A stretch of 64,000 bases of DNA, from the NCBI GenBank assembly GCA_017516315.1, contig JAFXDE010000039.1, positions 1-64,000 on the forward strand. Reading direction: 5' to 3'. The notes below the pieces were generated by a model, which was given only the letters and a program-made list of their open reading frames with translations, was not told where the DNA came from and did no database searches. Of this stretch, positions 50,262 to 59,772 are shown piece after piece (positions within the stretch are counted from its first letter, which is position 1; each line of letters opens with the position of its first letter). The position numbers and the translations under genes were made by a program. Source of the stretch: Clostridia bacterium (GTDB taxonomy: Bacteria; Bacillota; Clostridia; Oscillospirales; Acutalibacteraceae).

Positions 50262-51629
50262 TTAAGCATTATCTGCAGGACGGATGGGTTTTATAATTTT
50301 TTTATAGATATAAGAGAAGCAGAGCAGTGTAACAGAAAGGGACATTACCTCGGCTATGGGGAAGGCGAACCATACATTATTGAGAACACCTGTCTTTGAG
50401 AGAAGATAGGCGGCAGGAAGAAGAACCACTATCTGACGGCAGAAGGAGATAATCATAGAGAAGTAGCTTTTTCCGAGGGCCTGGAAGGCTGAGCCGAGAT
50501 TAATGCAGACACCTGCCAGAATAAAGCTGGTGCTTATGATTTTCAGTGCGGGAACACCGAGCTCCATCATTTCCTCCTTAGCGTCGAAGAGACGGAGCAT
50601 CTGCTCGGGCATAAGCCACATCATAATCATACCGAAGGCCATAATTGAAACTGCTATTATACAGCTGAAGCGGAGACATTCGGTAATTCTCTCCTTCTTT
50701 TTGGCTCCGTAGTTATAGGCGATGATGGGAATAACGCCGTTATTAAGTCCGAAGATAGGCATAAAGATAAAGGACTGAAGCTTGAAGTAAACACCGAAAA
50801 CGGCAGCAGCAGTAGTGGTGAAGGAAAGAAGAATCTTATTAAGTAAAAAGGTCATAAGAGAGCCGATACCGACCATAAGCACGGAGGGAATTCCGATTTT
50901 ATAAATATCGCCGATGATTTTAAAGTCGGGACGGAGATTTGAGAAGCGGAGATTGATTTCCTTGTTTGCTGTTTCGTTTATGATTATACCTACGATGAAG
51001 GCTACAGTCTGACCGATAACCGTGGCTACGGCAGCACCCTTTGCTTCCATACGCGGGAAGGGTCCGATGCCTAAAATGAACAGTGGGTCAAGAATTATGT
51101 TTGTTACGGCACCTGCCAGCTGAGTAGCCATAGAGAGGGTGGTTTTGCCCGTAGCCTGCATAAGTCTTTCCATCATTACCTGACCGAAAAGTCCCATGGA
51201 TGCGATACAGACCACGGAAAGGTAATCCACACCGTAGTTATAAATAGGACTGCCTTTTTCTACCTGTGAGGCGAAGAAGATTTCCGTACCGAAAAAACCG
51301 AAAAGGGCGAAGAGAAGGAAGCTGAACATAGCCAGAAGCACGCCCTGTGCGGCGATTTTGTTCGCTTTTTCGAAATTCTTTTCACCGAGGCTTCTGGAAA
51401 GAAGAGCGTTTACACCTACACCCGTACCCGTAGCCACACCTATCATAAGATTCTGCGCGGGGAAGGCAAGAGAAACGGCTGTAAGGGCATCCTCACATAC
51501 CTGTGAAACGAAAATACTGTCAACTACATTATAAAGTGCCTGAACGAGCATAGATACCATCATAGGAAGAGACATAGTGATAACGAGCTTTTTTACGGAC
51601 ATAACGCCCATTTTGTTTTCCTTGTTCAT
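50262..51629 (-). CDS. MATE family efflux transporter
   Basis: A 455-aa, 12-helix cation-coupled exporter. The N-terminal KKLVITMSLPMMVSMLVQAL near residue 13 with VVDSIFVSQV, and the duplicated half near residue 240 (GIPSVLMVGIGSLMTFLLNKIL), fit the NorM/DinF-type MATE family. The substrate cannot be predicted. GGAGG lies before the ATG. It has its own promoter at 51661-51689. Confidence 0.93.
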   Translation of the reverse strand: MNKENKMGVMSVKKLVITMSLPMMVSMLVQALYNVVDSIFVSQVCEDALTAVSLAFPAQNLMIGVATGTGVGVNALLSRSLGEKNFEKANKIAAQGVLLAMFSFLLFALFGFFGTEIFFASQVEKGSPIYNYGVDYLSVVCIASMGLFGQVMMERLMQATGKTTLSMATQLAGAVTNIILDPLFILGIGPFPRMEAKGAAVATVIGQTVAFIVGIIINETANKEINLRFSNLRPDFKIIGDIYKIGIPSVLMVGIGSLMTFLLNKILLSFTTTAAAVFGVYFKLQSFIFMPIFGLNNGVIPIIAYNYGAKKKERITECLRFSCIIAVSIMAFGMIMMWLMPEQMLRLFDAKEEMMELGVPALKIISTSFILAGVCINLGSAFQALGKSYFSMIISFCRQIVVLLPAAYLLSKTGVLNNVWFAFPIAEVMSLSVTLLCFSYIYKKIIKPIRPADNA

Positions 51630-51660
51630 TTTAACCTCCGTGATTTTAAAGTCTGAGTCT

Positions 51661-51689
51661 ATTATATCACTTTAAAAATTATATTTCCA
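51661..51689 (-). promoter_or_regulatory. Promoter of the MATE gene
   Basis: Minus-strand TGGAAA (51684-51689), 17-bp spacer, TATAAT (51661-51666). Confidence 0.65.
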
Positions 51690-51834
51690 CATATTAAGGG
51701 AATTTTCTTGTTTAATTTGTATGGTTTTATTTTTTAATTTTTGTTTATTTTGCTGTAGTCTATGGTTAATTTAACAAAAGGGCGAGGGCTTTTTTTGTTA
51801 CAGGCTACAAAATAGTTTTTTAGAAAAATTTTCC

Positions 51835-51863
51835 TTTAAAGTATTAAAATAGTGTGATATAAT
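51835..51863 (+). promoter_or_regulatory. Possible promoter of the dual metallophosphatase gene
   Basis: TTTAAA (51835-51840), 17-bp spacer, TATAAT (51858-51863), 35 bases before the ATG. The -35 match is weak. A TAACAAAA/TTTTGTTA hairpin lies upstream near 51773-51800. Confidence 0.5.
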
Positions 51864-51897
51864 TTTTATTATAAATTTCCTCAGGGAGGTATGCAAA

Positions 51898-54800
51898 ATG
51901 AAAAATGCAAAAAGATTAATTGCGGTTATTCTTTCCTTTGCGATGGTGTTTTCCCTTATGGGTACCGTCGCTTATGCAGAAAGCACGAAGGCAGAGAGCG
52001 ACATCTCCTTCGCTGTTCTTTCGGACCCTCACTATTATCCCGATTCACTTACGGGTGATAACTGCGAGGCCTACAGAAATTTCTGCTCCTATAATCTGAA
52101 GCTGTATGCTCAGTCGGGAGATATGGTCAGAACAGCCATAGAGTCTATGCTGGCAAGAAATCCCGGTCTGAAGTATATTCTTGTTCCCGGTGACCTTACC
52201 AAGGACGGTGAGCTGGAGGGACACAGAGCACTGGCTGAGATTTTCAGAGAGTACGAAGAAAAATACGGCGTGGAATTCCTCGTAACGGTAGGTAATCACG
52301 ACATTAATCAGAAGCTTTCCTCTACCTTCGAAAACGGCAGAGAGGAGACTGCTCCCACGGCTACGGCCGATGATTTCCGTGAGATTTATGCGGATTTCGG
52401 CTATGATCTTGCCTTCACAGAATACGCAGAAAAGGGCGAAAATGTAAGAGGACAGCTTTCCTATGCTGCGGATTTAATGGACAGCGAGGGTAACTGCACC
52501 TACAGACTTATCTCCGTAGACACCTGTATGTACTCCTTTGATGAGCCCTCCAAGGAAACGAGAGGCGAAATCACTGAGGACACCATGAATTGGATTAAGG
52601 AGCTTACCGACGAGGCTTATGCCGAGGGAAAAACTCCTTTTGTTATGATGCACCACAGCATCGCTCCGCACATGGATGCCGAGCTTTCTGTTTTTCAGAT
52701 TTTTCTTCTTAACGATTACCTCGATGTAGCTGAGAGCTTTGCTTCCTGGGGCATAAATTATGTGTTTACGGGGCATCTTCACAGTAACGATATTTCATCG
52801 GTAGTAAACGATGACGGACAGGTTATCTACGATGTGGAAACCTCCTCGGTATCCGACTATCCCTGCACCTACCGTGAGGCGAAGCTTACGACCTATGCCG
52901 ACGGCAGAACAGAGCTTAAGGCTGATACGGTAGATTTCGATGAGGGTGTTCCCTTTACCTGGGACGGAAAAACCTATGAAAGAGGTACATATAAATATGT
53001 GGCCTTTTCGGAATATGCCTGTGACTCCGAAGCAAACGGCGGTGAGCTTTCGGGTACGGGCTATGTTATGAGATTTTTAAGAGGCGGTCTCGGTGAAGGT
53101 ATCCTTAAGGATATAAGAGAGACGGGAAGCCTTGAGGCTTATCTCAAGGGTCTCGGTGTGGACATAGAAAAGATACTCTTCGATTTCCTTTCACCCTACA
53201 TCGGCGACGGAATAAAAATCGGTAATCTCAAAATATTCAGCACCGATAATCTTATGTGGTTCATAAATGACCTTTTGGACCAGATTTATGACCTTTACAT
53301 AAAGGATGAGACTGCACTTCTCGACCTCTGCAGAGAGATAATCGATGAATTTATGGCTATCGAGGTTTCCGAGTATCCCTGCGAAAAATTCATCGACACC
53401 TTCGGCTTCGGCGACAGAAGCAAGCCCGGCACCTTAGGCGACCTTGTTATTTCTGCCGTATGCTATCTTTACAGCGGTGACGAGGACACATCCGACGATA
53501 AATTCGTAACCGATGCCATAAAGAATTTCGACAGCGGAAATCTCATCAATACTGTTTTTGATAAGCTCGTCGATCTTCTTTTACATACCCTTATCGAGGA
53601 TAATATTCTCGGTAAAATAGAAATCCGCACCTACAAGCTTCTTTCCGATGAGGAAATAATGGATGTAATGGGCAAGGGTATAAACTATCTTCTCAAATCT
53701 ATCCTTAAAAACGACCTTTCATATATGAACCTTATCGACTGCATTTTCGACCTGGGCATACTTCCCTACGAAAGCATATATGATATTCTCGATAAGGAGC
53801 TTTTACAGAAATATCTTACACAGAGTCAGCTCGAATCGGTAGGTATTTATATAGCAGGTCTTCTGACTGACCTTACCGTAGATGAGGACCCTGCAGTAAA
53901 GAATGACTCCCACGCACTTCTCACAAATGAGGAAAGGGAAGTTTCCGTAACGAGAGAAAATTACCGTCTTCCCACAGCCGTAACCGTTACAATGGGCGAG
54001 GACAGCAGCAAGGAGGCCTTTATCTCCTGGTACTCCAAATCAACTCTCAGCGGTGACATAGAGATTTACCGTGTTGACAGCGAGCCTTATTTCAGAGGCG
54101 AAAATACAGTTACGGACGAATTTACCGTAGAGACGCAGACCGAAAGAGTTTTACGCTCCTATCCCGGTATAGATATCGGTATTATCGGCTTCTTCCCTGC
54201 TGAATTCGAAATCAACAGACATGTGGCCACTCTCAAAAACCTGGAGCCCGGCGCGACTTACTATTTCCGTGTAGGCGATGCCGAAAGAGATTGGTGGAGT
54301 CAGACGGGTACGGTCACTACGGCAGACGGCGGCAAGGATGTAACCTTCCTTCATTTGGCCGATCCCCAGTCGCAGAACGAAAGACAGTACGAAAGAGCCT
54401 GGCAGAAGGTCCTTTCCGCTGCTACAGAGCTTTATGATGAGGATTTCATTATAAACACAGGTGACATAGTAGACCACGGTGACAATTCAAAGCAATGGTC
54501 CTGGGCTCTCGATACGGGCGCAGATTATCTTATGAATACCTTTATGATGCCTGCTACGGGTAACCATGAGGGTAAGGGCACCAACGCCACGGTCAACTAC
54601 TTTACCTTGCCGAATCTTCCCGAGCAGGATACGGCAAAGGGTGTCTACTATTCCTTTGATTATAACAATGTTCATTTCGCAGTTCTTAATACGGAGGACC
54701 TCGATGAGGATGAGGGTATTACGGACAGACAGCTCGACTGGCTGAAAAAGGATATGCAGGAAAGTGATGCTCAGTGGAAGCTCCTGATGCTTCATAAGGC

Positions 54801-55389
54801 TCCCTATTCTCAGGGCTCACATTACAAGGATGACGATGTCTGCGAGATCCGTAACCAGCTTAAGAATCTTATGCCAGAGCTGGGAATAGATATGGTATTC
54901 CAGGGTCACGACCATGTTTATATGCGTACAGGCTCTTTAGTCAATAACCGTCACACGGCTTACGATAAAACATATCTTAACTATAAGGGTGACATTTACA
55001 GAACTCAGGTTCTGCCCGAGGGCACTACCTATGTTATTTCGGGTACATCGGGTGTAAAGACCTACATCCAGAATGACGAGAGTAAAACGGACAGATACTT
55101 CCCCCGTGCTGAGAAAATCCTTTCCGTGGATGCACCTATGTTCTCGGCAGTAGAGATAGTAGACGGAATCCTTTACTTCAACGCTTATTCCGTAACCGAG
55201 GACGGCGCTGAGAATGTGGACCGCTTCGCTATTCAGAAGGATATTACACAGGGTACCGTAGAAGAGGGCTACACAGAGGATGAGGACGAAGCATCCGTTT
55301 CACCTCTTATAAAGCTTCTCACGGCGGTCAGAGCGATTATGGAAAAGGTAGTAGCTTTTATAAAGGCATTTTTACCCTTCGCTGAATAA
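51898..55389 (+). CDS. Large secreted protein with two metallophosphoesterase domains
   Basis: A 1163-aa exported protein with a signal peptide (cleavage near AYA-ES, about residue 27). Domain 1 (residues 40-330) is a calcineurin-like phosphoesterase: LSDPHYYP, VPGDLTKDGE, TVGNHDIN, MHHS and TGHLHS. A helical linker of about 350 residues follows. Residues 690-810 resemble the purple acid phosphatase N-terminal fibronectin-like domain. Domain 2 (from about residue 815) is a second metallophosphoesterase: LADPQS, TGDIVDHGDN, TGNHEGKG, LHKAPYS and GHDHVYMRT. All metal ligands look intact in both. The C-terminus ends in a hydrophobic amphipathic helix. Probably a surface phosphatase or nucleotidase. 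AGGGAGG precedes the ATG. Confidence 0.85.
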   Translation: MKNAKRLIAVILSFAMVFSLMGTVAYAESTKAESDISFAVLSDPHYYPDSLTGDNCEAYRNFCSYNLKLYAQSGDMVRTAIESMLARNPGLKYILVPGDLTKDGELEGHRALAEIFREYEEKYGVEFLVTVGNHDINQKLSSTFENGREETAPTATADDFREIYADFGYDLAFTEYAEKGENVRGQLSYAADLMDSEGNCTYRLISVDTCMYSFDEPSKETRGEITEDTMNWIKELTDEAYAEGKTPFVMMHHSIAPHMDAELSVFQIFLLNDYLDVAESFASWGINYVFTGHLHSNDISSVVNDDGQVIYDVETSSVSDYPCTYREAKLTTYADGRTELKADTVDFDEGVPFTWDGKTYERGTYKYVAFSEYACDSEANGGELSGTGYVMRFLRGGLGEGILKDIRETGSLEAYLKGLGVDIEKILFDFLSPYIGDGIKIGNLKIFSTDNLMWFINDLLDQIYDLYIKDETALLDLCREIIDEFMAIEVSEYPCEKFIDTFGFGDRSKPGTLGDLVISAVCYLYSGDEDTSDDKFVTDAIKNFDSGNLINTVFDKLVDLLLHTLIEDNILGKIEIRTYKLLSDEEIMDVMGKGINYLLKSILKNDLSYMNLIDCIFDLGILPYESIYDILDKELLQKYLTQSQLESVGIYIAGLLTDLTVDEDPAVKNDSHALLTNEEREVSVTRENYRLPTAVTVTMGEDSSKEAFISWYSKSTLSGDIEIYRVDSEPYFRGENTVTDEFTVETQTERVLRSYPGIDIGIIGFFPAEFEINRHVATLKNLEPGATYYFRVGDAERDWWSQTGTVTTADGGKDVTFLHLADPQSQNERQYERAWQKVLSAATELYDEDFIINTGDIVDHGDNSKQWSWALDTGADYLMNTFMMPATGNHEGKGTNATVNYFTLPNLPEQDTAKGVYYSFDYNNVHFAVLNTEDLDEDEGITDRQLDWLKKDMQESDAQWKLLMLHKAPYSQGSHYKDDDVCEIRNQLKNLMPELGIDMVFQGHDHVYMRTGSLVNNRHTAYDKTYLNYKGDIYRTQVLPEGTTYVISGTSGVKTYIQNDESKTDRYFPRAEKILSVDAPMFSAVEIVDGILYFNAYSVTEDGAENVDRFAIQKDITQGTVEEGYTEDEDEASVSPLIKLLTAVRAIMEKVVAFIKAFLPFAE

Positions 55390-55399
55390 CATACAAACG

Positions 55400-55430
55400 C
55401 CCGATGCTGACGCATCGGGTGAGGTTTTTT
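55400..55430 (+). terminator. Terminator of the dual metallophosphatase gene
   Basis: CCCGATGC (55400-55407) pairs with GCATCGGG (55412-55419); TTTTTT follows a few bases later. Confidence 0.85.
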
Positions 55431-55453
55431 ACGGGAAGGCTTTACTAAGCTGA

Positions 55454-55539
55454 GGCGGGGGCCAAGCGACCGCGGTGCGGTCTCCCGGGGTCGCCTCGGG
55501 GCGGCCCCGGGCCCTGTCTACAGGGGCTTGGCCCCCGCC
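55454..55539 (+). repeat. Cloverleaf palindromic element, copy C
   Basis: An 86-bp element in the opposite strand orientation to A and B. The outer stem GGCGGGGGCCAAG (55454-55466) pairs with CTTGGCCCCCGCC (55527-55539). Inner hairpins are GACCGC/GCGGTC (55468-55482), CCCGGGG/CCCCGGG (55484-55511) and CCCTGT/ACAGGG (55512-55525). Compared with A and B, several base pairs changed on both arms together and the middle hairpin has a new sequence, while GCCAAGCGACCG and ACAGGGGCTTGG are kept. It follows the metallophosphatase terminator by about 24 bp. Confidence 0.9.
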
Positions 55540-55560
55540 GGTCGGTTAAACCGCTGCGTA

Positions 55561-55603
55561 AAAGGAAAAGGCCACGGAGTACCCTTCAGGTAACCGTGAC
55601 CTT
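55561..55603 (-). terminator. Terminator of the oligopeptide-binding protein gene
   Basis: AAGGCCACGG (55568-55577) pairs with CCGTGACCTT (55594-55603) with inner additional pairs, then TTCCTTTT on the minus strand. Confidence 0.8.
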
Positions 55604-55607
55604 GCTT

Positions 55608-57236
55608 TTATTTTTTAACCGTATTTTTAAAGTAGATTATCTCACCGCTTATGTTATGGATAACACCGTCTAACTTTTTTCCCAGACCGTAGTAGTTATC
55701 GGTTTTATAAAGGGGGACAGCCACACAGGAGGAGATAAGGAGCTGTTCAGCCTCCTTGGTGCGGGTGGATAAAGCGGCTATTCCGTCGGATTTTTTCAGC
55801 AGGGAAATGAGAGAGTCGTATTTTTTGCTTTTGAAAGAGGTAAAGCTTTCCTTGCTTGAGGAGGTGAAGGTGCTTAAGATATGATAGGCTCTGTTACCCG
55901 TGAAGCTGAGATCCGTCAGCGCTATCTGATAGTCGCCCTTTCTGACTCGCTCTCTGAGAGTTACCTCGTCGGTAGCTTCGGCATAAACAGTGAAGGAAAC
56001 GCCTAAAACTGACTGCCAGGACTGCATAAGAGTTCTGACGGTATTTTCGTTTTCCGTCGAGCAAAGGACCGTTACCTCTATGCCCGTCTGCTCCGCTTCA
56101 TTCAGACCCTTTTTGAAGACCGTGAGGGGACTTGGGTTATAGTATCTGTCCGTCTCCTTTCTGTATTCGCTGAATTTAAGCGTGCCTGTAAGGAAGGAAT
56201 CGGGGATAAGACCTGAGGCGGTACATTCACCGAAGGTATCCTTCAATACGGAATAATCGAGAGAGGAAACGATACCCTTTCTGATGTTTTCGTTTTTAAG
56301 AGCCTCGTCACCGCAGTTGAAAATAAGAGCAGTTACCGAGGAGGGGAAGGTGTTTACCGTGTAATGCTTCTTTTCGGAGAGTATCTCAGCCTGCTCCTTG
56401 GTAAGAGGAGTAACGGAGTAGGTGCTGTCGGTGAGCTTTTTCAGACGGGTAGGCTGCTCGTTATTCATCGAGTAGTAAACGGAAGCAGGCATAACCTTGT
56501 CTGCACTGTGATAGGTGTCGCTCCTTCTGACTGAAATCGAGATATCGTCTGCCCAGTTATTGATGTAGAAGGGTCCGTTATAAATAAGGTATCTGGTGGC
56601 AAGACCGTATCTGCCGCCTGTTTTTTCGAAAAATTCCTCGTTACAGGGCATACAGTAGCTTTCGAGAAGTGTATAAAGAAGGTCGGGGTCAGCCTGAGAA
56701 AGGGTAATCTGTAAGGTGTAGTCGTCGAGCGCCTTTATACCTAAAGCGGAGGAGGGGAGAGTGCCCTTGTAAACCTTTTTAGCGTTTTTTATTGAAAAAA
56801 GGCTGTCGGCGCCGGGCGAAAGAGTTTCGGGGAGAAGAGCGCGGGTCAGACCGAAGGCGAAATCGTGAGCCGTCACACGGGCGTCGAATTCCTCCTTGTA
56901 GTTTTCGCCGATTACCTTACCTGCTGCAGAGGTCACCTTCCATTTCATATCCTGTCTGAGATAAAAGGTGTAGACCGTTTCTTTGGTATTTGTTTCCCAT
57001 CTTTCGGCGGCGGCAGGTACGATGCTTCCTTCCTCATCGATGGCGACAAGACCCTCAAAGCAGTTAGCGATAATATTTTTCGCTCCGATATCATAAATTA
57101 TCTGTGGGTCAAGATAGCGCGGGTCCTTGTCGATAGGATATACGAGCTGAGCATCTGCACCCTTATCTGAGCCGCAGGCACAAAGAGAGAGGAGCATAAA
57201 AACCGCAAGGGAAAGACATAAAAGTTTTTTAAGCAT
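55608..57236 (-). CDS. Peptide ABC transporter substrate-binding lipoprotein
   Basis: A 542-aa lipoprotein of the OppA/SBP_bac_5 family. The signal peptide ends LSLCAC, with Cys as the lipid anchor near residue 22. YPIDKDPRYLDPQIIYD and FEGLVAIDEEGSIVPAAAERWE near residues 33-77 are the classic N-terminal SBP motif, and YNGPFYINNW near residue 220 is the second lobe. It binds oligopeptides outside the membrane. Permease and ATPase genes are not next to it, so the transporter is encoded elsewhere. An ATG at 57245 directly abuts AAGGA; the ATG at 57236 is better spaced. Confidence 0.88.
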   Translation of the reverse strand: MLKKLLCLSLAVFMLLSLCACGSDKGADAQLVYPIDKDPRYLDPQIIYDIGAKNIIANCFEGLVAIDEEGSIVPAAAERWETNTKETVYTFYLRQDMKWKVTSAAGKVIGENYKEEFDARVTAHDFAFGLTRALLPETLSPGADSLFSIKNAKKVYKGTLPSSALGIKALDDYTLQITLSQADPDLLYTLLESYCMPCNEEFFEKTGGRYGLATRYLIYNGPFYINNWADDISISVRRSDTYHSADKVMPASVYYSMNNEQPTRLKKLTDSTYSVTPLTKEQAEILSEKKHYTVNTFPSSVTALIFNCGDEALKNENIRKGIVSSLDYSVLKDTFGECTASGLIPDSFLTGTLKFSEYRKETDRYYNPSPLTVFKKGLNEAEQTGIEVTVLCSTENENTVRTLMQSWQSVLGVSFTVYAEATDEVTLRERVRKGDYQIALTDLSFTGNRAYHILSTFTSSSKESFTSFKSKKYDSLISLLKKSDGIAALSTRTKEAEQLLISSCVAVPLYKTDNYYGLGKKLDGVIHNISGEIIYFKNTVKK

Positions 57237-57351
57237 TTTTTTCATTCCTTAATCTATTAAAATGTAGTAATTTTCTAAAATCGAAATAACCTTTCATTCT
57301 TTACTGTTATAATAAAGGGTATGAATTCTTGATCCCTGAGGAGAGTAAAAA

Positions 57352-58629
57352 ATGAACGGTGTACCGAGTATAATTATCTATGCGATACTGATACTACTTA
57401 TTATATGCGTTGTTCTTTTGGTTTTGTTGCTAAAAAGGAAAAATAACGGAGAATATGAGAGACTTTTTGAGCAAAATGAAAAAACAATGGAAAAAATTGA
57501 CAGAGTGGTTACCTCTGTCGAGGGCAGTGTCCGTGATGAATTCAGTAAAAGCCGAATGGAAAATAATGCCGCTGCGGGTCAGCAGAGAAAAGAGCTGACT
57601 GCCGCTTTTTCGGATATGAATGTTATTCTTCGTAAAATGACCAATGATAATTACGAGAATAATATAAAAATGAATGAGACCATCTCCCGTAATCTTCTCG
57701 AAATGCGAAAGGGCAACGAGGAAAAGCTGGAGCAGATGAGACTGACCGTAGACGAAAAGCTTAACGAAACTCTTACCAAGCGTCTCGACTCCTCCTTCAG
57801 AACCGTAAGTGAGCAGCTGGAGAATGTCTACAAGTCACTCGGCGAAATGAAGGTGCTTTCGGGAAGCGTAACGGAAAATGTGACCTCCCTTAACCGTATC
57901 CTCACCAATGTAAAGGCGAGAGGCACCTGGGCAGAGGTACAGCTGGAGGGTCTTTTGGACCAGACCATTCCCGGTATGTACGACAGAAATGTTATGACAA
58001 ATCCTTCTTCGAGAAATATCGTAGAGTTTGCGGTGAAAATTCCCTCGGGCGAGGATAAAAATGTCATAACCTGGCTTCCTATCGACTCCAAGTTCCCTAT
58101 AGAAGCCTACATCCGTCTTTGTGAGGCAGCTGACAGAGGCGACACGGTACAGGTTGAGCTTAACAGAAAGGCTCTCGAAACCACGGTTATCAATCAGGCC
58201 AAGGAAGTAAAAAAATACATCAACGAGCCTGTAACCACGCCCTTTGCTATTCTTTATCTGGCTACAGAGGGGCTTTACAGCGAGATTATCTCCTCGAAAA
58301 ACGCTATCGCCGAAAGGTGCCAGAACGAGTGGGGAATTATGATAGCGGGACCGAGCACCATAACTGCTCTTCTTAATTCTCTCTCTATCGGCTTCCGTGC
58401 CATGGCTATCAACGAAAAAGCCAAGGAGGTACGAACTGTTCTTGCCGCCGCAAAGGTGCAGTATGAAAAGTTCGGAACGGTTCTCGAAAAAGCGAAAAAG
58501 AAAATCGAGGAAGCGGGAAAGAGTCTTGACGATGCAAAGAGCAGAAATGACATCATTCAGAAAAAGCTTCGCACCGTAGAAACGATAGATGCTGTCGAGG
58601 GTGCGGAGATATTGGGACTCGAAGAATAA
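57352..58629 (+). CDS. rmuC: DNA recombination protein RmuC
   Basis: A 425-aa protein with an N-terminal membrane helix (residues 5-28), a long coiled coil (about residues 40-180) and a C-terminal PD-(D/E)XK-like nuclease-related domain. That domain carries GTWAEVQLEGLLDQTI near residue 195, FAVKIPSG, WLPIDSKFPIEAY near residue 240 and TPFAILYLATEGLYSEI near residue 295. RmuC is thought to limit DNA inversion and rearrangement. AGGAGAG precedes the ATG. The gene starts a plus-strand run with alr, threonine aldolase and trmB. Confidence 0.93.
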   Translation: MNGVPSIIIYAILILLIICVVLLVLLLKRKNNGEYERLFEQNEKTMEKIDRVVTSVEGSVRDEFSKSRMENNAAAGQQRKELTAAFSDMNVILRKMTNDNYENNIKMNETISRNLLEMRKGNEEKLEQMRLTVDEKLNETLTKRLDSSFRTVSEQLENVYKSLGEMKVLSGSVTENVTSLNRILTNVKARGTWAEVQLEGLLDQTIPGMYDRNVMTNPSSRNIVEFAVKIPSGEDKNVITWLPIDSKFPIEAYIRLCEAADRGDTVQVELNRKALETTVINQAKEVKKYINEPVTTPFAILYLATEGLYSEIISSKNAIAERCQNEWGIMIAGPSTITALLNSLSIGFRAMAINEKAKEVRTVLAAAKVQYEKFGTVLEKAKKKIEEAGKSLDDAKSRNDIIQKKLRTVETIDAVEGAEILGLEE

Positions 58630-58652
58630 TTCCGAATTGATACGAGGTATTT

Positions 58653-59762
58653 ATGTATAACAGAACTTACAGAGAAGTCAACTTAAAAGCAATAGAACAC
58701 AACTTCAACCTTTTGTCGGGCAAGGTTGCCGAGGGCGTAAAAAAATGCGCCGTCATAAAGGCTGATGCCTACGGTCACGGCGCTGTACCCGTAGCGAGGG
58801 TGCTGGAGGATAAGGCAGACTATTTTGCCGTAGCCTGCTTCGATGAGGCTGTGGAGCTTCGTCAGGCCGGTATAGCTCTTCCCGTGCTTGTTCTTTCCTA
58901 TATCTGGCCCGGGAATTTCGGTGAGACCGTGGAAAAGGATATCACGGCTACCGTTTACACTCTCGACGATGCGCTGCTGCTGAATAAAGCCGCAGAGGAA
59001 AAAGGAAAAAAAGCCAAGGTTCACATCGCTCTGGATACGGGTATGAGCCGTATAGGATTTCCTCTTACGGAGGCCTCGGCAGAGATAATAAAAGAAATAA
59101 CGGAGCTTCCCTGTCTTGACACAGAGGGAATCTTCAGCCATTTTGCCAAGGCTGATATGGAGTGCGACAGCTATTCCGAAGAGCAGATAAGGCTTTTCGA
59201 CGGCTTTCTTTCTCTTCTGGAGGAGAAGGGAGTAAAAATACCTCTTCCCCATCTTTATAATACGGCAGGTCTTTTCCGCTTCGAGAATAAATATCCTATG
59301 GTGAGAATGGGTATCGCCGTTTACGGAATAAACCCTATGGATTATCCCACCGAGGATGCAGGTCTTATCCCTGCCATGGAGGTTAAAACCCATGTTATTC
59401 ACGTTCACGATGTGGAGGAGGGCGAGGGCATAAGCTACGGTCACACCTATGTGGCTGAGAAAAAAAAGAAAATAGCCACTCTTTCCGTAGGCTATGCCGA
59501 CGGCTTCAGACGAGTCCTCTCAAATAAGGGCTATGTTCTCATAAGAGGCGAGAGGGCTTATGTAACGGGCAAGGTATGTATGGACCTGGTTATGGTGGAT
59601 GTAACGGATATAGAGGATGTAAGGGTAGGCGACGAGGCAGTGATAATCGGTAAAAGCGGCGACAAAGAAATCTCTGCCAACGATTACGGTAAAATGTACG
59701 GCTCCTTCGCTTACGAGGCTCTTTGCACCTTCTCTCCGAGAGCAAAAAAGATTTACAAATGA
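58653..59762 (+). CDS. alr: Alanine racemase
   Basis: Interconverts L- and D-alanine for peptidoglycan, using PLP. The 369-aa protein has the PLP lysine in CAVIKADAYGHGA (Lys near residue 35), SRIGFPLTE near residue 134, and the catalytic-Tyr region GISYGHTY near residue 261, followed by SVGYADGFRR. Length and order are standard. It begins 23 bp after rmuC with GAGG upstream and ends 10 bp before the threonine aldolase gene. Confidence 0.97.
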   Translation: MYNRTYREVNLKAIEHNFNLLSGKVAEGVKKCAVIKADAYGHGAVPVARVLEDKADYFAVACFDEAVELRQAGIALPVLVLSYIWPGNFGETVEKDITATVYTLDDALLLNKAAEEKGKKAKVHIALDTGMSRIGFPLTEASAEIIKEITELPCLDTEGIFSHFAKADMECDSYSEEQIRLFDGFLSLLEEKGVKIPLPHLYNTAGLFRFENKYPMVRMGIAVYGINPMDYPTEDAGLIPAMEVKTHVIHVHDVEEGEGISYGHTYVAEKKKKIATLSVGYADGFRRVLSNKGYVLIRGERAYVTGKVCMDLVMVDVTDIEDVRVGDEAVIIGKSGDKEISANDYGKMYGSFAYEALCTFSPRAKKIYK

Positions 59763-59772
59763 GGTTGAAAAG

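Noticed and set aside
51773..51800. Hairpin TAACAAAA/TTTTGTTA upstream of the metallophosphatase as a riboswitch
   Set aside because: It is a simple stem without any conserved riboswitch motif and lies upstream of the predicted promoter.
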